Assembly: GCA_021818955.1 (NCBI GenBank)
Contig: JAKASR010000001.1
Span: 343,929-407,928, forward strand
Source: Acidobacteriota bacterium
GTDB taxonomy: Bacteria > Acidobacteriota > Terriglobia > Terriglobales > SCQP01
DNA length: 64,000 bases
Reading direction: 5' to 3'
This document shows positions 37,332 through 46,541 of this stretch, piece after piece. The notes below the pieces were generated by a model. It was not told the origin of the DNA. It worked only from the letters and a program-made list of their open reading frames with translations, and searched no databases. Position 1 is the first letter of the stretch; the number at the start of each line of letters is the position of its first letter. The translations under genes and the position numbers were made by a program.

Positions 37332-38408
37332 CTAAAGCTTAGAGCCAGCAGCATGTAGCCGCTCTTCGAGCGCCCGCCGGACGCTTTCGACATCGAGGCG
37401 GCGCATGCAGCGATGGTCGATAGGACAGGTGCGCAGCTTGCAAGGCCGGCAGGAAATGCCTTCGGCGTGCAACAGCCGCAAGCCTTGCCAATGCTCCGGT
37501 CCGAGCGGGTAGGTTTCGAGTTCATTGGTCGGGCCAAAGAGCGCGACTAATGGGCGCCCGAGCGCGGCGGCGAGATGCATGGGGCCGGAATCGTTGGCCA
37601 GCACGGCATCGGCGAGGCTGAACACGGCCAGCAAGTCGTCGATTTCGGTCTCGCCGGCAAGGTTCCACAGCCGCAGGCGCGAGCCGGCCTGGGCTTGCAT
37701 CCAGTTAGCCAGGGGCCGTTCGGCGAGGCTGCCCACCAGCGCCACGCGGCTGTTATCCGGCAGCCGGGCCAGCAGGGCGGCGAAATAGGACGGCGGCCAG
37801 CGCTTGGCTTCGCCGTAAGCCGCGCCGGCGTGTATAGCCACGAGTTGGCCTTCGCCGGCCAGCCGGCCGCGCCAAAGCTCAACCCGTTCCGGCTCCGCCC
37901 AGAGCTGGGCGTGGACGGTGGCCGGCAGTTCCGCGATAAGGCCGGCGCGGCGCAGCAATTCGAGATAGTAAAACGACTCATGCCCAGGCAGGCTGCCCGG
38001 CGCCGGCGGCGAAAGCGCATGCGTCAGCAGGAACCCGCGCCCATCGCGGCGGTAGCCGATGCGGGCGCGCCCGCCGAGCGCGGCGGCTTCGAAGGCGGCA
38101 TGAAAGGAGTTGGGGAAGAGCAGCACGAAATCGAGTCCGCCCAATTTCAAGGCGTCGCGGCGCAGGTGGCGGAATTCCGAGAGCAGCTCGGGCAAGCGGC
38201 GCGCCGCCGGCCAGCTCATGACGGGCGAGCGCAGGCGGGCGGCGCGCAACCCCGACGCCGGCGCCGGACGAGCCAGCAGCGCCAGTTGGCAGTCGGGCAG
38301 CGCCGCTTCCAGGGCGTGGATCGCGGGCAAAGCCATCATCGTGTCACCCACCCAACTCGGAGTAATGAGCAGCCCGCGGCGGAAGCGATCCCAGGCGAGC
38401 GGCTTCAT
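37332..38408 (-). CDS. GT9 lipopolysaccharide heptosyltransferase (WaaF-like)
   Basis: A 358-residue GT-B enzyme of the heptosyltransferase family. The start LLITPSWVGDTMMALPAIHAL matches the WaaF/RfaF N-terminal motif, and the C-terminal half has AGAAYGEAKRWPPSYFAALL, LAGETEIDDLLAVFSLADAVLANDSG-type sequence and ALFGPTNELETYPLGP. The C-terminal CRPCKLRTCPIDHRC motif with several cysteines is also typical. The start at 38408 overlaps the lpxK stop by 4 bp, so lpxK and this gene are coupled. Heptosyltransferase I or II identity is not resolved. Confidence 0.88.
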   Translation of the reverse strand: MKPLAWDRFRRGLLITPSWVGDTMMALPAIHALEAALPDCQLALLARPAPASGLRAARLRSPVMSWPAARRLPELLSEFRHLRRDALKLGGLDFVLLFPNSFHAAFEAAALGGRARIGYRRDGRGFLLTHALSPPAPGSLPGHESFYYLELLRRAGLIAELPATVHAQLWAEPERVELWRGRLAGEGQLVAIHAGAAYGEAKRWPPSYFAALLARLPDNSRVALVGSLAERPLANWMQAQAGSRLRLWNLAGETEIDDLLAVFSLADAVLANDSGPMHLAAALGRPLVALFGPTNELETYPLGPEHWQGLRLLHAEGISCRPCKLRTCPIDHRCMRRLDVESVRRALEERLHAAGSKL

Positions 38409-39424
38409 CGGCCGGCCTCGCTGGCGGCATCCGCCGCGACGGATAAATGGCGGCGGCAGGCGGCGGCAATCAGCTCGACCAACTCGGGCAGGCGCTCGAT
38501 GTCGAGCTCCAGGGGAATAATTTCCAGGCGGTCCAACCCATGTTCTTCGGGCAGGTTCATCGCGTCTTTTTCCGTCGTGGCCGGCGCCGCGCAGTGATGC
38601 CGCAACAAGCGCCGCAGCCGCGCCAGATCGCGCGCGGTATAAGCGTGGTGATCGCGAAAAGCGACAGTTGCGGCGAGCTGCCAGCCGGCGCGTTCCAATC
38701 CGGTGAAAAAAGAAGCCGGCCGGGCGAGCGCGCAAAAGGCGACGACCGGGACGCCGACGGAAGGCGGCGGCAGGCGTTTTTGGGCGAAAAACAAGGGGGC
38801 GGAGCTGTAGCGCCGGACCCGATTTTGCAGCCCGTCGCGGTCGAGCGTGGCCGCCGTACCGGGTTCGGCCAGAAGAACGATGGCGGAAGCGCGCGCCAGC
38901 GATTCGAGCGGTTCGCGCAGGCGTCCGGCGGGGAGCAGGAAATCGTCGAGATCGTCGGGATGCAACAGCACCAGGTCGAAGTCGCGAGCGAGTTGGCGGT
39001 GCTGAAAGCCGTCATCGAGCAGGTGCAAATTGGTGTGGAAGCGCCGCTCGGCTTCGAGTCCGGCACGGGAGCGCAGCCGGTCCACTACCACCGGAACGGC
39101 CAAGCGGCGAGCCAGCAATCGCGGCTCATCGCCGACCAAAGCGGCCGGCTCGCGGCCATCGAGCGCCACCGCGAGCTGATGGCGGCGGCGGCGATAGCCG
39201 CGGCTGAGCACATCCAGGCGAAAGCCGAGCTGGCGCAACTCGCCCCCCAGCAGAATGGTGGCGGGAGTTTTAGCGGTGCCGCCCAGCGACAGATTGCCGA
39301 TGGAGACCACCGCACCGGGCAGGCGGGTGGCGGGGCGGCGGCCGGCATCGAAGCCGCGGGCGCGGCGGCGCAAAATGGCGGCGTAGAGTTGCGCCGCGGT
39401 CCGGGTTAACCTTGCGGAGGACAT
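38405..39424 (-). CDS. lpxK: Tetraacyldisaccharide 4'-kinase
   Basis: LpxK phosphorylates the 4' position of the lipid A disaccharide precursor at the inner membrane. The 339-residue protein has the P-loop-type SIGNLSLGGTAKTP (about residues 41-54), LSRGYRRR after it, LLDDGFQHRQL and the C-terminal ATTEKDAMNL block. It overlaps the 3' end of waaA by 19 bp and the start of the heptosyltransferase gene by 4 bp, forming a lipid A/core operon. Confidence 0.93.
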   Translation of the reverse strand: MSSARLTRTAAQLYAAILRRRARGFDAGRRPATRLPGAVVSIGNLSLGGTAKTPATILLGGELRQLGFRLDVLSRGYRRRRHQLAVALDGREPAALVGDEPRLLARRLAVPVVVDRLRSRAGLEAERRFHTNLHLLDDGFQHRQLARDFDLVLLHPDDLDDFLLPAGRLREPLESLARASAIVLLAEPGTAATLDRDGLQNRVRRYSSAPLFFAQKRLPPPSVGVPVVAFCALARPASFFTGLERAGWQLAATVAFRDHHAYTARDLARLRRLLRHHCAAPATTEKDAMNLPEEHGLDRLEIIPLELDIERLPELVELIAAACRRHLSVAADAASEAGR

Positions 39425-40707
39425 GGAGCGGCCTCGGCCGCGCGCTGATCGAGTTGGCGCGCGATCGCTTCCAGCACGCGGTCGGTGGCGCCGCGCTTGG
39501 CGGCCAGCAATTGCCGGGCGGCTTCGCCCATGTGGCGACGCAGCGGTTCTTCATCCAGCAGGCGCTGCCAGATCACCGCCAGCTCGGGCGCGCTGTCGGC
39601 GCGAAAGGCGGCGCCGGCCTTGAGAAACTGCTCGGCAATCGAGCTGAAATTGAACATATACGGGCCAAAGGCCACCGGCACGCCAAAATAAGCGGGCTCG
39701 AGCAGATTGTGGCCGCCGTGCGGCACCAGGCTGCCGCCGACAAACACCGCTCGCGCGAATTGATACATCGCCGCCAGCTCGCCAATGGTGTCGAGCAGCA
39801 GCACGCCATCCTCGGGCAGCCCGTCGGTTTCCAGACGGGTGCGGCGCGTCCAGCTTAAGCCGCTGGCCTGCAGCTTGCGGGCGACCGTCTCGAAGCGCTG
39901 CGGATGCCGCGGCGCAATCACTAGCAGCCGTCCTTTGCCCGGACGCAGCGCCCGCCAAGCCGCCAGCACCAGCTCTTCTTCTCCTTCCATGGTGCTGCCG
40001 GCGACCAACACGCGCTGAATGCCGGCGCGCATGAGCGCTTCCCGCATCAGTTTGCGAAAGCCGAGGTTTTCCGCCGGCAACAGGTCATATTTCAGGTTGC
40101 CAATTACCTGCACCCGCTCCTCGGGCGCGCCTAACTCGATGATGCGCCGGGCATCGAGATCGCTCTGCATCAGAAAGCCGCGCACGCAGGCCAGCGGCTT
40201 GCGCAAGAGCCTGGCCACCACCCGATAGCGCGCGAAGCTGCGCCCCGAGATGCGTCCGTTGATGAACAGCACCGGGGTGCCGCGGGCGGCGGCTTCGCGC
40301 AGGAAATTGGGCCAGATTTCGGTTTCCACGATCAGGATCAGGTCGGGCGAAACCGCGGCCAGGGCGCGGCGGACCAGGCGTGGCAGGTCGAGGGGAAAGT
40401 AAAAAATGCGGTGCGCGGGCACGCGGCGTTCGGCCAGATTGCGGGCGGCGGCGGTGGTCACGGAAAGCGCCACCTGGCGCGCCGGGTAGAGCTCGCGCAG
40501 CCGCGCCACCAGCGGCTCGATCGCCAGCGTTTCGCCCACCGAGACGGCATGCACCCAAATCACGCCTCCGGCCGGCATGGGCTTGACCCGGCCAAAGCGT
40601 TCGCCCAGAAAGCGCGTGTAGCGCCCGTCCTGGGTATCTTTCAGCAAAAGGTAGGGAGCAACGGCCAGCAGCCCGATGCTGAGGAAAATGCTGTAAAGCC
40701 AATACAT
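39406..40707 (-). CDS. waaA: 3-deoxy-D-manno-octulosonic acid transferase
   Basis: Adds Kdo from CMP-Kdo to lipid IVA. The 433-residue protein has an N-terminal membrane anchor (YSIFLSIGLLAVAPYLLL), then GGVIWVHAVSVGETLAIEPLV and the DLILIVETEIWPNF block with the catalytic Glu region, and a C-terminal GT-B domain with GSTMEGEEELVL and VGGSLVPHGGHNLLEPAYFG. First gene of the waaA-lpxK-heptosyltransferase operon, confirming an LPS-bearing outer membrane. Confidence 0.93.
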   Translation of the reverse strand: MYWLYSIFLSIGLLAVAPYLLLKDTQDGRYTRFLGERFGRVKPMPAGGVIWVHAVSVGETLAIEPLVARLRELYPARQVALSVTTAAARNLAERRVPAHRIFYFPLDLPRLVRRALAAVSPDLILIVETEIWPNFLREAAARGTPVLFINGRISGRSFARYRVVARLLRKPLACVRGFLMQSDLDARRIIELGAPEERVQVIGNLKYDLLPAENLGFRKLMREALMRAGIQRVLVAGSTMEGEEELVLAAWRALRPGKGRLLVIAPRHPQRFETVARKLQASGLSWTRRTRLETDGLPEDGVLLLDTIGELAAMYQFARAVFVGGSLVPHGGHNLLEPAYFGVPVAFGPYMFNFSSIAEQFLKAGAAFRADSAPELAVIWQRLLDEEPLRRHMGEAARQLLAAKRGATDRVLEAIARQLDQRAAEAAPCPPQG

Positions 40708-40905
40708 GCGGCGTCTGGAGAATCAGTTTAGCAGCCCGCGCAAGCCGTGGCGACCGGCTCGGCCCGCGGGATGGGCAGGCGCGATGTAGAAAAGGAAGCG
40801 CAAAACCGCACCGGCGCAACGTTCGTATAGTAAGAAAGACGCCGGCCCGCGTTTTTTTTAGCCTGCGGCTGGTAGCTGGCAGCTTTTGATAAACTGGGCA
40901 CCTGG

Positions 40906-43392
40906 ATGTCCGACCTGCTGTCCGATCTGAACCCCCAACAACGCCAAGCTGTTTTGGCCACCGAAGGCCCCTTGCTGATCCTGGCCGGCGCCGGCAGCGG
41001 CAAGACCCGGGTGATTACCTATCGCATTGCCCACCTGATGGCCGCCGAGCGCGTCCGCGGCCGGAACCTGCTGGCGGTGACCTTTACCAATAAGGCGGCG
41101 GCGGAGATGCGCGCCCGGGTGGCGCAACTGATCAGCACAGCGGATGAGCTGCCGCTGATTTCCACTTTCCACTCCTTTTGCGTGCAACTGCTGCGGCGCG
41201 ATTACCCCCTGATCGGCGGCCGGCGCGATTTTGTCATCTACGACGCCGACGACCAGCAGAAACTGCTCAAATCGGTCTATCGCCAGTTGGGCTACGACGA
41301 AAAGCGGCAGCCCTTGCGCGCCCTGCTGTCGCGCATTTCAGCCGCCAAAAACCGGGGAGACTTGCCGGAAGAGGTGGCGCAAAAAGCCGCCGGAAGGCAG
41401 TCGGAAGAAGCCTTGGCGGTGCTTTACCAGGCGTACCAGCGCGAGCTGCGGCGCGCCAATGCCCTCGATTTCGACGACCTTCTGCTGGAGGCCGAGCGCC
41501 TGCTGCGCGAAAGCCCGGTCTGCGCCGAGCGCTGCGGCAACACCTACCGCTACCTTCTGGTGGACGAATACCAGGACACCAATCGCCCGCAATACCAACT
41601 GCTGAAACTGCTGACCCGCGTCCACCAGAACCTGTGCGTGGTGGGCGACGAGGATCAGAGCATTTATTCCTGGCGCGGCGCCGACCTGCGCAACATTCTC
41701 GATTTCGAGCGCGATTATCCCGGCGCGCGGGTGCTGCGGCTGGAGCAGAATTACCGTTCCACCGGCAATATACTTTCCGCCGCCTCGGCGCTGGTGGCCA
41801 ACAACAAGCACCGCAAGGGCAAGCGGCTCTGGACCGAATCGGACGCCGGCGCGCCGCTCGATCACTATCGCGCCGCCGACGGCGAGCAGGAGGCGCTGTT
41901 TGTCGCCGAGGCCATTCGCGATTGGCTGCGCCGCAACCCGGAATCGGCGGTGGCCGTACTCTACCGCATCAACGCCCAGTCACGCGCGCTGGAAGAAGCC
42001 TTGCGCCGCTATAATCTGCGCTATCGCCTGCTCGGCGGCTTCAGCTTTTACGAACGCGCCGAAATCAAAGACCTGCTGGCTTATCTCAAGCTGGCGCTCA
42101 ACCTGGACGACTCGGTTTCGTTTCTGCGCGTCATCAATACCCCGCCCCGCGGCCTGGGCAAAGCTTCCATCGAAGCCCTGGAAAGCCGGGCGCGGCGCGA
42201 AGGCGTTTCCCTCTGGCAGGCGCTGGAGCGGCAATTGGAAGCCGCCGAACGCGGGCGCGCCGGCTCCGGCTTAACTCAATTCCGCGATTTAATACTGGAA
42301 TTGCGCCACGCCGGCGGCCTGGACGAGAGCATGCTGAGCGATGCCGCCGAACCGGACATCGCCGGCGAAGAAGCCGAAGCCGAGGCGGTGGAATTCGATC
42401 CCGTCAAGCTCGAGGCCGAAGCTGCCGCTGCAGCGGCAGCGCCAAGAGAAGAAGCCGCCACAGAGATGAGTCCGGCGGCGGCCGGCGGTGAAACCGCATC
42501 CTCGCCCCGCTATCCGCTGCGCGATTTGCTGGAACTGCTGCTCGAGCGCACCGGCTACGCCCGCAAACTGAGCGATGAGAACACGCCCGAGGCGCAGGCG
42601 CGAATTGAAAATATCGATGAATTGCTGGGCGCCGCCGCCGAAGCCGATGAGCGCGGCGAAACCCTGGGCGAATTTCTCGACCATGCCGCCCTGGTCAGCG
42701 AGCAGGATGCGCTCGATCCCTCCATTCCAGTCACGCTGATGACGCTGCATGCGGCCAAGGGCCTGGAGTTTCCGCTGGTCTTCCTGGTGGGCCTGGAAGA
42801 AGGCTTGCTGCCGCATGCCCGCGCCTTGAACGCCTTCAGCGCCGAAGGCGGAGAACCGATGCGTTTAGAAGCTGACGAATTGGAAGAAGAACGGCGGCTT
42901 TGCTATGTCGGCATGACGCGCGCGCGGGAACGCCTGGTGGTGACTTGCGCCCGGCTGCGCCGCCGCTATGGCGCCGGCATGCCCATGCCGCAACAAGCCT
43001 CGCGTTTTCTCGCCGAGCTGCCCCATGAATTGCTGCGCGACCTGTCGCCGCCCGCCTATGGCGGCTCGAGCGGATTGCCGGGGCGCGAGCCGCAAGAGCG
43101 GCGCTATGTGCGCGACGGCTACGAGCAGGCGGAGTGGCGCGAGCCGCGCGGCAATTTCAAAGGCAATGCGCCAGCCAGCCCCAGCCGTTCCGCCGGCTTT
43201 GCGACTGAAAACCAGCCGGCCGCCTCGCCCGGCGGCTGGCGTCCGGGCATGCGCGTGCGCCATGCCGTCTACGGCGCCGGCACCGTGCTGAAAGTCGAAG
43301 GCGAGCGCGAGCAAACCCGGCTGACGATTTCCTTTCCCGGCTATGGCCAGAAAAAATTCATGGAGAAATATGCCTCGCTTGAACACGCATGA
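40906..43392 (+). CDS. pcrA: ATP-dependent DNA helicase, UvrD/PcrA family
   Basis: An 828-residue SF1A helicase acting in repair and replication. Motif I is AGAGSGKTRVITYRIAHL, motif II LLVDEYQDTN, motif III region VVGDEDQSIYSWRGAD, motif IV EQNYRSTGNIL, motif V VTLMTLHAAKGLEFPLVFL and motif VI LCYVGMTRARERL. An Ala/Glu-rich insertion of about 80 residues sits in the region of domain 2B (around residues 470-545). The C-terminal GMRVRHAVYGAGTVLKVEGE is the PcrA/UvrD RNAP-binding Tudor-like domain. uvrD is an equally valid name. Confidence 0.93.
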   Translation: MSDLLSDLNPQQRQAVLATEGPLLILAGAGSGKTRVITYRIAHLMAAERVRGRNLLAVTFTNKAAAEMRARVAQLISTADELPLISTFHSFCVQLLRRDYPLIGGRRDFVIYDADDQQKLLKSVYRQLGYDEKRQPLRALLSRISAAKNRGDLPEEVAQKAAGRQSEEALAVLYQAYQRELRRANALDFDDLLLEAERLLRESPVCAERCGNTYRYLLVDEYQDTNRPQYQLLKLLTRVHQNLCVVGDEDQSIYSWRGADLRNILDFERDYPGARVLRLEQNYRSTGNILSAASALVANNKHRKGKRLWTESDAGAPLDHYRAADGEQEALFVAEAIRDWLRRNPESAVAVLYRINAQSRALEEALRRYNLRYRLLGGFSFYERAEIKDLLAYLKLALNLDDSVSFLRVINTPPRGLGKASIEALESRARREGVSLWQALERQLEAAERGRAGSGLTQFRDLILELRHAGGLDESMLSDAAEPDIAGEEAEAEAVEFDPVKLEAEAAAAAAAPREEAATEMSPAAAGGETASSPRYPLRDLLELLLERTGYARKLSDENTPEAQARIENIDELLGAAAEADERGETLGEFLDHAALVSEQDALDPSIPVTLMTLHAAKGLEFPLVFLVGLEEGLLPHARALNAFSAEGGEPMRLEADELEEERRLCYVGMTRARERLVVTCARLRRRYGAGMPMPQQASRFLAELPHELLRDLSPPAYGGSSGLPGREPQERRYVRDGYEQAEWREPRGNFKGNAPASPSRSAGFATENQPAASPGGWRPGMRVRHAVYGAGTVLKVEGEREQTRLTISFPGYGQKKFMEKYASLEHA

Positions 43393-44284
43393 TACTCAAT
43401 GCGGTAAAGCCGCCGGCCGGTACGCCGCTCGAAGCTTCGGCCGGGCGGTGCGGGATGGAATGGGAGCGGCCGGCGCGAGTTTGTTGATCGCTTCGCTGGC
43501 GGGCGCCGCCTGGCCGGCGCGACCGCCGCAACCGCTGCCGCCGACGGCGCCGCTAGCCGCGCCGCAAGCGCAAGTTGCATCGCAAACCGCGCCCGGCCAC
43601 GCTCATCAACTGATTGCCCAGGCCATTGCCGCGCTGGGCGGCGAAACCTACCTGAAAGCGCGCAACATGACCGGCATGGGCCAGATCTACACCTATAACG
43701 GCGAAGGCGAAATGAATGGCTATGGCATGCGATTTTGGAGTTTCAGCAGCTTTCCCGGCAAGCAGCGGCTGGAACTGACCAGGAAACGCGACGTCATCTA
43801 TATCTATAATGGCCTGAAAGCTTGGCAGGTGACCTACCGCGGCGTCACGCCCTTAAACGCCAAGCAGATGCGCCGCTATGAAAACGTCGACGAGCACTCG
43901 CTCGGACGCGTGCTGCGGCAGTGGGTGAATACGCCGGGGACACTCATTCTCGACCGCGGCCTGACTCAGGGCGGCGCGCGGCAGGTCGAGCAGGTGGACC
44001 TGATCAGCCCCCAAAACCATACCGTGCATCTGCAACTCGATCTGTTTACCCACCTGCCGGAACGGCTGATCTGGCGTAAGCGCGACCCTTATTTGGGCAC
44101 CTTCGTGCGCCAGATGGTGGTGTTTGGCAATTATCAGCGCATCCAGGGCGTGATGACGCCGATGATGGTGCAGCGCTTTGACGGCACCCAGCCGGTAGAA
44201 GAACAGATCTATTACCAGGTGCAGTATCCCGCCTCGCTGCCCGCAAACCTGTTTGTGCCGCCCAAGAAGTTGCCAAAAGGCTGA
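43370..44284 (+). CDS. Hypothetical exported protein, LolA-like fold possible
   Basis: About 304 residues with an internal hydrophobic segment (ASLLIASLAGAAWPA) serving as a signal peptide after a basic N-terminus. The remainder contains QAIAALGGETYLKARNMTGMG and a series of strand-like blocks (GKQRLELTRKRDVIYIYNG, LDLFTHLPERLIWRKRD). That layout resembles outer-membrane lipoprotein-sorting-like proteins common in Acidobacteriota, but I do not claim the family. I chose 43370 because GGAG precedes the ATG closely; 43460 is an alternative. It overlaps the helicase gene by 23 bp. Confidence 0.65.
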   Translation: MPRLNTHDTQCGKAAGRYAARSFGRAVRDGMGAAGASLLIASLAGAAWPARPPQPLPPTAPLAAPQAQVASQTAPGHAHQLIAQAIAALGGETYLKARNMTGMGQIYTYNGEGEMNGYGMRFWSFSSFPGKQRLELTRKRDVIYIYNGLKAWQVTYRGVTPLNAKQMRRYENVDEHSLGRVLRQWVNTPGTLILDRGLTQGGARQVEQVDLISPQNHTVHLQLDLFTHLPERLIWRKRDPYLGTFVRQMVVFGNYQRIQGVMTPMMVQRFDGTQPVEEQIYYQVQYPASLPANLFVPPKKLPKG

Positions 44285-44352
44285 TATTCAACCGCATTTA
44301 GCCGCATTCAGCCGGCATAGCTCAGCCTGCAATAATATGCGCGGGAGCTGAA

Positions 44353-44448
44353 AGGAACCCCGCGCTTCGGCCTGCGGGCATTACTTATTGAGGCAATTGC
44401 TGCAAAATTGCCTGGGGCATGAACTACTGACGCAACCGTTAACGCTTA
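44353..44448 (-). repeat. R2 repeat, copy 4, inverted and distant from the others
   Basis: Read on the minus strand it opens with TAAGCGTTAACGG, contains a GGCAATT...AATTGCC hairpin in the middle, and closes with GCAGGCCGAAGCGCGGGGTTCC, which is identical to a stretch of copies 1 and 2. The first stem (TCGGAC/GTCCGA) is lost. It is about 33 kb from the main cluster and lies just upstream of the MetE-like gene. Confidence 0.75.
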
Positions 44449-44513
44449 ACGAACCGATTCCACAACCAACGGCAGAAAATTTTTATAGTTACAATTCCCA
44501 TGAGGAGACGCCC

Positions 44514-45734
44514 ATGTTCACCGCGACGCGCGACTTGATACTGCCCACCACCACCACCGGCTCCTTTCCCCGGCCGCGCTGGTTCGACCTCAGCATGTGG
44601 GGACGCCCGTTCGACACCTGCATGCTCGATGTGCGCTTCCGCGAGAAGTATCAGGATGCGATGGCGGTGGTGATCGGCGATCAAGAGCGCGCCGGGCTGG
44701 ACCTCCTGACCCATGGCGATTTCCACGTCGATGAGGACTTGGCCGGGCGCGCCTGGCACCATTACCCGCTGCAGCGCTGGGCGGGTTTCGCCGGCGATTA
44801 TTTGCAGCCGGAAGAATCCACCGCGCCCTGGCTGCATTATCCGCCGGGCACGCTGCTGAACGAGATTTATACCGGCTGGCGATGGCCGCACGTGGTCGAT
44901 AAGATCGAGCACCGCCCGCTCGGCTACCCGAAATTGTGGCGTATCGCGCAGTCGAAGAGCCGCAAGCCGATCAAATTCGGCACCTGCTGCTCGCAGGTGA
45001 TGGCGCTCTTTCTCGATATTCACACGCCGAAATACAAGGACAAGCGCCAGGTTATCTGGGATATGGCGGAAGCCATGAACAAGGAGCTGCTGGCCTTGCG
45101 CGACGCCGGTTGCCGCTGCATTCAGACGGAAGAGCCGACTTTCCATTTCATGGCCAACACCTTTGGCAAGGATCACGAAGAAGTGAAATTTTTAATCGAG
45201 GCCTTCAACCGCGAAGTGCAGGGGCTCGAGGATGTCGAGATCTGGATTCACACCTGTTGGGGCAATCCCAACATGCAGCGCGTGATGGAGGACACCAGCT
45301 ACGCCAACTCGATGGAGATCTACCTCGAGCGCTGCCGCGGCGACGTCTGGACGCTCGAGATGAAAGATCGCGGCCAGAAAGATCTCGAGTTGTTCGCGCC
45401 GCTCAAGCAGGAGTTGAAAAAGAAGATCGCGATCGGCGCGGTCAGCCATCGCACGCTGCAAGCCGACCGGCCGGAAGAAGTGGCCGGGCAGATTCGCCAA
45501 GCGCTCAAGTACATTCCCGCGGAGCGGCTCATCGTCTCCAGCGACTGCGGCTTCGGCCGCCAGGGCGCGAATCGCGAGATCGCTTTTTACAAGGCCAGCG
45601 CCCTCGCCCAGGGCGCGAACATCGTGCGGCGGGAGCTGGGCCTGCCGATCACCTACATTCCCGCCGCCGATCCGCAGCTCCAGATTGACGTCGTGCCCGG
45701 ACGCGATGTCGCCCGCGCCGGCCGCGACCAATGA
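44514..45734 (+). CDS. MetE C-terminal-like (cobalamin-independent methionine synthase family) protein
   Basis: A 406-residue protein with the fold-family marks of the zinc-dependent methyltransferases: TTTTGSFPRPRWF at the N-terminus, FGTCCSQVMAL, IQTEEPTFHF and IWIHTCWGNPN, and VSSDCGFGRQG near the end. The Glu of EEP and the Cys of HTCWG and SSDCG are in the positions of the family zinc ligands and catalytic residues. It lacks the N-terminal half of classical MetE, so the methyl donor may differ. AGGAGA precedes the ATG at 44514 by 5 bases. The R2 copy upstream occupies its leader. Confidence 0.85.
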   Translation: MFTATRDLILPTTTTGSFPRPRWFDLSMWGRPFDTCMLDVRFREKYQDAMAVVIGDQERAGLDLLTHGDFHVDEDLAGRAWHHYPLQRWAGFAGDYLQPEESTAPWLHYPPGTLLNEIYTGWRWPHVVDKIEHRPLGYPKLWRIAQSKSRKPIKFGTCCSQVMALFLDIHTPKYKDKRQVIWDMAEAMNKELLALRDAGCRCIQTEEPTFHFMANTFGKDHEEVKFLIEAFNREVQGLEDVEIWIHTCWGNPNMQRVMEDTSYANSMEIYLERCRGDVWTLEMKDRGQKDLELFAPLKQELKKKIAIGAVSHRTLQADRPEEVAGQIRQALKYIPAERLIVSSDCGFGRQGANREIAFYKASALAQGANIVRRELGLPITYIPAADPQLQIDVVPGRDVARAGRDQ

Positions 45735-45832
45735 GCGGTTGACCCCGGCGGCGGGCCGGCCGTTTTGCTTGAACGCCGGAAAGTTGCCGTTCCCGCTATG
45801 CCGCCGCCGACGAACCGCGGCAAGGAAGACCT

Positions 45833-46246
45833 GTGAAGCTGAACTACATCACCCTGGCGCTGGTGCTGGCCGCCGGTTATATATTTTTTCGCAATACCTG
45901 GGGGCTGCCTTGGACGCCCTGGCGGATTGCGGGCATGGCGATCGCGGCGCCGGCCTTCGCGCTGTTTGTGGTGGCGCGCATCCAGTTGGGACGCGCCTTC
46001 AGCGTACGGGCAAAGGCGAATACGCTGGTAACCACGGGGCTTTACTCGCGCATCCGCAACCCGATTTATGTGTTCGGCGGTTTGTTTATCGCCAGCGTCT
46101 TCATCTGGGCGCATCGCCCATGGTGGCTGCTATTCTTCGTAGGGCTTATTCCGCTGCAGTGGGCGCGCCAGCGCAAAGAAGAGCAGGTGCTGGAAGCGAA
46201 GTTCGGCGACGCCTACCGGGAATACAAGCGCAAGACCTGGTTTTGA
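45833..46246 (+). CDS. Isoprenylcysteine carboxyl methyltransferase-like (ICMT/PEMT) membrane protein
   Basis: A 137-residue membrane protein with about four helices. The C-terminal part has the family pattern LVTTGLYSRIRNPIYVFGG, then a helix pair, then RKEEQVLEAKFGDAYREYKR, which matches the SAM-binding ICMT/PEMT-type bacterial proteins. Start is GTG at 45833 with AAGGAAG 5 bases upstream. Bacterial members often methylate lipids or act on small molecules; the substrate here is unknown. Confidence 0.82.
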   Translation: MKLNYITLALVLAAGYIFFRNTWGLPWTPWRIAGMAIAAPAFALFVVARIQLGRAFSVRAKANTLVTTGLYSRIRNPIYVFGGLFIASVFIWAHRPWWLLFFVGLIPLQWARQRKEEQVLEAKFGDAYREYKRKTWF

Positions 46247-46421
46247 GCGGCAGGCGGCCGGGCTAAAAGCCATCGCTGCGCCCGACCGGCCGGCTTGCTA
46301 TGATGGGACGAGACCCGCGCAATCCGGCGTCCCATAACCGGCGCCGGGGAAAACCCGGCAAATCAGCCATGCCGAAGATTCCGCTGGCAAGGGTTGTAAA
46401 GATCGGTGATGAAACCCAAAC

Positions 46422-46515
46422 GGAGAGGTGGCCGAGTGGCTGAAGGCGGCGGTTTGCTAAACCGTTATACGGGCTAAAACCTGTATCGGGGGTTCGAATC
46501 CCCCCCTCTCCGCCA
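46422..46515 (+). tRNA. tRNA-Ser (GCT)
   Basis: Acceptor GGAGAGG pairs with CCTCTCC; the anticodon loop TTGCTAA places GCT at 46456-46458. A long variable arm (TATACGGGCTAAAACCTGTA) and the T arm GGGGGTTCGAATCCCCC follow, and CCA (46513-46515) is encoded. It marks the left edge of the lower-GC region that runs to about 56.3 kb. Confidence 0.97.
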
Positions 46516-46541
46516 GATGGTCAAACGAATTTACGTAAAGT

